A stretch of DNA of 64,000 bases from Agrobacterium tumefaciens. Lineage in GTDB: Bacteria; Pseudomonadota; Alphaproteobacteria; Rhizobiales; Rhizobiaceae. The stretch spans positions 1,399,501 to 1,463,500 of the forward strand of contig NZ_CP039904.1 in assembly GCF_005221385.1 (NCBI RefSeq), in the 5' to 3' direction. The position numbers and the translations under genes were made by a program. This document shows positions 60,305 through 64,000 of this stretch, one piece after another; position 1 is the stretch's first letter; each line of letters starts with the position of its first letter. The notes below the pieces were generated by a model. It was not told the DNA's origin. It worked only from the letters and a program-made list of their open reading frames with translations, and ran no database searches.

Positions 60305-62062
60305 TCATTCCCCCACAACCACTCCTTCGCGTCGTGGATCGGCACTGCCGGCCAAACCTCGGGCGGTCATCTCGATAGCATGCAAACCGGAATTCATCTC
60401 ACCCGGTTTCACCTCGTAGCCCAGTGCCTTCAGCGGACCGACCAGATCTTCCGCGCTGGTGCCGGCCTCTATGTCATAGGTGCCGAACCGGTTGATGAGA
60501 TGCGGCTGGGCGACGATCACTTCCACCGGCATACCCCAGTCAATGTAGGCGATGAGCGCCTGCGCCACATAGCCGATGATCTGGCTGCCGCCGGGCGAAC
60601 CAATGGCGAGCAGCGGTTTTCCATCCTTCATCACGATAGTCGGGGCCATGGAGGAACGCGGCCGTTTGCCGGGCTCGACACGGTTGGCGATCGGCAGGCC
60701 GCCATCATGGGTCTTGAAAGAAAAGTCCGTCAACTCGTTATTGAGCAGGAAGCCATTCGTCATCAGACGCGAGCCGAAGCCGCTTTCGATCGTTGTTGTC
60801 ATCGAGACCACGTTGCCCTCCTTGTCGGCAATGACAAAATGGCTGGTGGAGGGCAATTCGAGCGCGGCATCCCGGCCGAAAAGGAGCGCGTGGTCCCATT
60901 CCGGCTCACCGGCCTTGACGGCATCGGTGGCCAACGCCTTGTCGCCGTCGAGCAGCTTTGCCCGCTCGCCCAGGTACGTTTTGTCCAGCAGGCCCTTGAT
61001 CGGCAATGGCACAAAATCGGTGTCAGCGACGTAACGCTCACGGTCGGCGAAGGCGAGACGCTGCGCGTCGCCGATAATGCGCCAGCTTTCGACATTTCTC
61101 GGCCCCAGGGACTTGAGATCAAAATTCTCCGCCATGCCGAGCATCTGGCCGATGGCGATGCCGCCCGACGATGGTGGTCCCATGCCGCAAACATCAAGTG
61201 CGCGATAGATAAAACAGACCGGCTCGCGCTCGATGATGCGATAGTTGGAAAGATCGGAAAGCGACAGCACACCGGGATTGTCGGACACCTCGCGCACGGT
61301 CTTGACGATAGCCTCGGCAATTCGCCCCTTGTAAAAGGCATCGGCGCCACCTTTGGCGAGAGCGGCAAGCGTCTCGGCATAGGCTGGGTTTTTCAACAGC
61401 GTGCCGGTCTGCAGGGCGGCCCCTGATGTGTCAAAGAAATAGGACCGGGGCTCTGAATATTTCTTCAACCGATCGCCCTCGGACGCGATCAGGGAGGCAA
61501 GACGCGGCGAGACTTTGAAACCCTCGGTCGCCAGTTTTTCCGCCGGCTTCAGCAGGCTTGCCCATTCCGCCTTTCCATAGCGTCTGTGCGCTTCCTCTAA
61601 AAGTCGCACCGTTCCCGGCGTGCCAACGGAACGGCCGCCGATGACTGCGTCCATGAATTTAAGCGGCTGACCTTTGTCATCCAGGAAGAGTTTTGGCGAG
61701 GCTTCCATCGGCGCCGTCTCCCGGCCGTCCAACGTCGTCAGCTTGCCGCTTTTCGCATTATAATAGACGAGGAAGGCACCGCCGCCGAGACCAGAACTCT
61801 GCGGTTCAACGAGGCCCAGCACGGACTGCACCGCCACCATAGCATCAATGGCGTTGCCGCCCGCGGCGATCACGTCGCGCCCAGCCTCGGCCGCCAGCGG
61901 ATTGGCAGCCGCGACCATGAAGCTTCCTGACTCGACACGTCTGGCCGTCGCGACATCAGTCGCCTTCTCGGGCGCGACCATGTCGGACGCCTGCTGGGCA
62001 GAGGCGATAGCGGTGGAAAGCATGAGGGCGAGAAAAGCCTCAGCGAGAAATCTTACTTCCAT
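60305..62062 (-). CDS. ggt: Gamma-glutamyltransferase, periplasmic
   Basis: 585 residues from ATG at 62062, with GGAGG nine bases upstream; the longer frame (to 62266) has no support. Signal peptide (VRFLAEAFLALMLSTAIASA, cleavage near ASAQQ). Family blocks: GGNAIDAMVAVQSVLGLVEP, GLGGGAFLVYY, GRETAPM, and the autocleavage region STSHFVIADKEGNVVSMTTT, where the threonine of TSH is the nucleophile (TTH in E. coli). Late GSPGGSQIIG is present. Cleaves gamma-glutamyl bonds of glutathione and its conjugates in the periplasm, yielding Cys-Gly compounds for import. Confidence 0.88.
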   Translation of the reverse strand: MEVRFLAEAFLALMLSTAIASAQQASDMVAPEKATDVATARRVESGSFMVAAANPLAAEAGRDVIAAGGNAIDAMVAVQSVLGLVEPQSSGLGGGAFLVYYNAKSGKLTTLDGRETAPMEASPKLFLDDKGQPLKFMDAVIGGRSVGTPGTVRLLEEAHRRYGKAEWASLLKPAEKLATEGFKVSPRLASLIASEGDRLKKYSEPRSYFFDTSGAALQTGTLLKNPAYAETLAALAKGGADAFYKGRIAEAIVKTVREVSDNPGVLSLSDLSNYRIIEREPVCFIYRALDVCGMGPPSSGGIAIGQMLGMAENFDLKSLGPRNVESWRIIGDAQRLAFADRERYVADTDFVPLPIKGLLDKTYLGERAKLLDGDKALATDAVKAGEPEWDHALLFGRDAALELPSTSHFVIADKEGNVVSMTTTIESGFGSRLMTNGFLLNNELTDFSFKTHDGGLPIANRVEPGKRPRSSMAPTIVMKDGKPLLAIGSPGGSQIIGYVAQALIAYIDWGMPVEVIVAQPHLINRFGTYDIEAGTSAEDLVGPLKALGYEVKPGEMNSGLHAIEMTARGLAGSADPRREGVVVGE

Positions 62063-62344
62063 TCGATTTATCCTCCGGAGGCGCGCAATCGGTAATGTAA
62101 GCAGGGCCAGTAATGTAAGCATGGCATCCAACTGAGCCAACAGGTAGATCGAACCCGCAATGACTAAGATACGGATGACTTCCGAACTCGTCCTTCCCTC
62201 TCCGAAAAGACGCCAGCCTCTGGCACTATGATGGCTCCGGCGACATGCGAAGTCTATGCCATACACGAGTTGGTGCTCAATGATTTCGCTTTAAGTGAGA
62301 AGGCGCATTGCGCTGTTGTATCCTGGTCGTGCTAATATTCGGGT

Positions 62345-63256
62345 ATGGGATTCGGAATTTTCATTCATCGCTCAGATTCAATTTACGACGACAGTCCGGC
62401 TGAACAGTACCAGTTTCCGAGCCAATATCTCGGTCGTGTACAAGCTTGTCTCGGTGATTGGATCATCTATTATGAGCCGCGCAAGGTTGCAGCGACGCGT
62501 GGTTATTTTGCTGTCGCCAAAGTCGCCCAGATCATTTCGGACACTAAGGCGGCCGGCATGTATCTGGCGTTGATTGAGCCGGGAAGTTACCTTGATTTTA
62601 TCAATCCTGTTCCGTTCGGTGGGCCAGACGGCGTCATCGAGCGCGGTCTGTTGAATGAAGAGGGCCGGATTTCTGGTAGGGCACAGGCGGCAGTACGCCC
62701 GATATCAGCGGCGGACTTCAATCGCATCGTGTCGATTGGCCTGGATGAGCTGGAACCCGAGTTGCCGCGTTTGGACGAGCCGAGAGAGATGCGGCTTTCT
62801 AACGGATTTGACGACCGGGTTCAGGCGCCCTTCGTGGTCGAAGAAGAGCGTGAGCGTGTTGCCCAGCTTTCGTCACGAATTGTGCGAGATCGCCTGTTTC
62901 GCCGGCTCGTTTTGCAGGCTTACGACAAGCGCTGTGCGATCACGGGCCTGAAGCTTATCAATGGCGGTGGACGTGCGGAAGTCGATGCTGCGCATATACG
63001 TCCGGTGGAGGCAAATGGCCCTGATATACTTTGCAATGGCATCGCCCTTTCAGGAACGGCGCACTGGATGTTCGATCGTGGGTTAATCGGTCTCTCCGAT
63101 AAACTTGAGATCCTGATTTCACGGCAGGCCAATGATCGAGAGAGAATCCGCGGTTTGATCAACAAGACAGGGCGAGCGATCGTGCCGTTTCGATCGATTG
63201 AGCAGCCACACCCACATTTTCTCCAGTGGCATCGTGAGAATTGCTTCAAGGTTTGA
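62345..63256 (+). CDS. HNH nuclease with distinct N-terminal domain
   Basis: 303 residues. The C-terminal HNH domain is clear: CAITGLKLINGGGRAEVDAA followed by H-I, then NGIALSGTAHWMFDRGLIGL, which carries the expected C, H, N and H residues. The N-terminal part (FGIFIHRSDSIYDDSPAEQY, then YLGRVQACLGDWIIYYEP and GYFAVAKVAQI) resembles the beta-barrel readers of modified bases (EVE/PUA-like), which hints at modification-dependent restriction. That reading is inference from pattern only. No methyltransferase gene is adjacent. Confidence 0.75.
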   Translation: MGFGIFIHRSDSIYDDSPAEQYQFPSQYLGRVQACLGDWIIYYEPRKVAATRGYFAVAKVAQIISDTKAAGMYLALIEPGSYLDFINPVPFGGPDGVIERGLLNEEGRISGRAQAAVRPISAADFNRIVSIGLDELEPELPRLDEPREMRLSNGFDDRVQAPFVVEEERERVAQLSSRIVRDRLFRRLVLQAYDKRCAITGLKLINGGGRAEVDAAHIRPVEANGPDILCNGIALSGTAHWMFDRGLIGLSDKLEILISRQANDRERIRGLINKTGRAIVPFRSIEQPHPHFLQWHRENCFKV

Positions 63257-63381
63257 ATATTTAGTCATGGCGGCGTGTAGGCCGCTCAGTCAGGGGTCGC
63301 AGATACTCTATACCGCCGGTCGGCCATCGAGAGACGACGATCGACAATGTTCTCTATATCGGAATATGGCCGTACCCTCTC

Positions 63382-63687
63382 TCAAATCCCCGATCCATCG
63401 AGTTCGCGATCATCCTCGCCTTTCCAGGGGGATGGCATTGCGAGACCATCGGCATTGGCCAGGGGAACCGGCATCCAACACTTCAATTCCGGCTCGGCAT
63501 ATTCGATGATCCGGCCCGGTGACGAGTCTGAAGCGCGCCAGCCTTCCGAGCCGAACCGGTCGCTCTTCGCCCAATATGCAAGATCCACCTGGGCAGGCCC
63601 CTGTTCTGACGAGCGTATCGTTACGAGGATCCGGTTGCCGTTTTTGGGCGCACTTGCCATGTGGCGCCATTGCTGTGCCTCATCCAT
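63382..63687 (-). CDS. Hypothetical small protein
   Basis: 101 residues from ATG at 63687 with GGAGG six bases upstream (a second ATG lies three bases earlier). It has the pattern of small phage- and plasmid-type proteins with HMASAPKNGNRILVTI near the start and a tryptophan-rich middle (YWAKSDRFGSEGW, CWMPVP). No function is known to me. Convergent with the HNH gene. Confidence 0.55.
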   Translation of the reverse strand: MDEAQQWRHMASAPKNGNRILVTIRSSEQGPAQVDLAYWAKSDRFGSEGWRASDSSPGRIIEYAEPELKCWMPVPLANADGLAMPSPWKGEDDRELDGSGI

Positions 63688-63951
63688 CATCTTCCTCCCT
63701 GTCCATGGCTGCAAGTGTCACCTCACCATTTAAAACGGTCAACTCAAACTTTGCGCATGATGCGCTGATTGGTTTACAAACCAGCAGCCCATTTATGCGG
63801 GCCTTTTCTTGCAACATTTTATTGGGCAGCGGTTCGCAAGTGGCGAACGCCCGAGCTTGAAATTGGCCGGGAGATCGTGCTTGTTCAGGGCCAGCAGGGG
63901 GTAAGGCTCGTCCTCCACCAGCAACCGGCGACCTGAATCGAGGAATACGGC

Positions 63952-64000
63952 ATGAAGAAGCTCATCAACGACCCATCCACCGTTGTGCGGGACATGCTCG
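63952..64000 (+). CDS. dhaK: Dihydroxyacetone kinase DhaK, first 16 codons
   Basis: The window ends inside this gene. The visible start MKKLINDPSTVVRDML matches the opening of DhaK, the dihydroxyacetone-binding kinase subunit. A weak ribosome-binding site (AGGAATACGGC) precedes the ATG. A call from 16 codons remains tentative. Confidence 0.6.
   Translation, partial: MKKLINDPSTVVRDML

Noticed and set aside
63787-63807. GCCC/GGGC hairpin followed by TTTT as a terminator
   Set aside because: The stem is only four base pairs with an eight-base loop; too weak to list.

Overview
The window (about 58-60 % G+C by eye) looks like chromosome or chromid DNA of an alphaproteobacterium of the order Hyphomicrobiales, in the Rhizobium/Agrobacterium or Brucella/Ochrobactrum range. 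The reasons are a TakP-type TRAP transporter, many solute-importing ABC operons, an operon laid out like the agrocinopine (acc) operon of Agrobacterium, and the general style of the small accessory genes. Species cannot be fixed from the sequence. No rRNA, tRNA, CRISPR array, transposase or integrase was recognised.

Layout. (1) 1-6509: the end of a type VI secretion effector module on the + strand: DUF3540 tail, DUF2169, a ketosynthase-like protein, a DUF4150 (PAAR-like) effector with a putative nuclease C-terminus, then three full tandem DUF3396-type immunity genes and a fourth cut off after 26 codons. The array ends abruptly at 6509/6510, where a gene on the opposite strand is also cut after 11 codons. 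(2) 6597-10165: DUF899 protein plus a small membrane protein, a divergent TPR/winged-helix regulator with a beta-propeller gene, and a GFA-family protein. (3) 10626-15979: a Cache-domain histidine kinase/NarL-type regulator pair facing a TakP/TakM/TakQ-like TRAP operon for 2-oxo acids. (4) 16333-26219: a LysR-like regulator with two HTH domains, divergent from hydantoinase-like amidohydrolase, N-carbamoyl amino acid amidase, DUF917 protein, urocanase-family protein, MHS-type MFS transporter and an exported histidine ammonia-lyase homologue lacking the MIO triad. Together these read as a pathway from ergothioneine through thiourocanate, a thiohydantoin, hydantoin-5-propionate and N-carbamoyl-glutamate to glutamate.

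(5) 26515-36036, minus strand: a DeoR-type repressor, an Opp/Dpp-type ABC importer, a glycerophosphodiesterase and an inositol-monophosphatase homologue, in the arrangement of the agrocinopine operon accR-accABCDEFG, extended by a NUDIX hydrolase and a DUF4432 (aldose-epimerase fold) protein. (6) 36659-42582: a glycine-zipper lipoprotein, an OmpR/EnvZ-type two-component pair and a MacA/MacB exporter. Two 11-bp-period direct repeats, before the lipoprotein and before macA, are candidate sites for the response regulator. (7) 42650-44972: NmrA-like protein, HxlR regulator, a 5'-truncated short-chain dehydrogenase and an AhpD-like protein. (8) 45238-46740: an exported protein ending in a SecD-like domain.

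(9) 46907-53739, minus strand: a LacI regulator, FAD-dependent oxidoreductase and complete sugar-type ABC importer, with matching palindromes before the LacI gene and before the binding-protein gene. (10) 53947-62062: an Lrp regulator divergent from a cystathionine gamma-synthase-family lyase, then an aliphatic-sulfonate-type ABC importer, an NtaA/SnaA-type flavin monooxygenase and a periplasmic gamma-glutamyltransferase, which together suggest organosulfur scavenging. (11) 62345-64000: an HNH nuclease with an unusual N-terminus, a small hypothetical protein and the first codons of a dihydroxyacetone kinase (dhaK).
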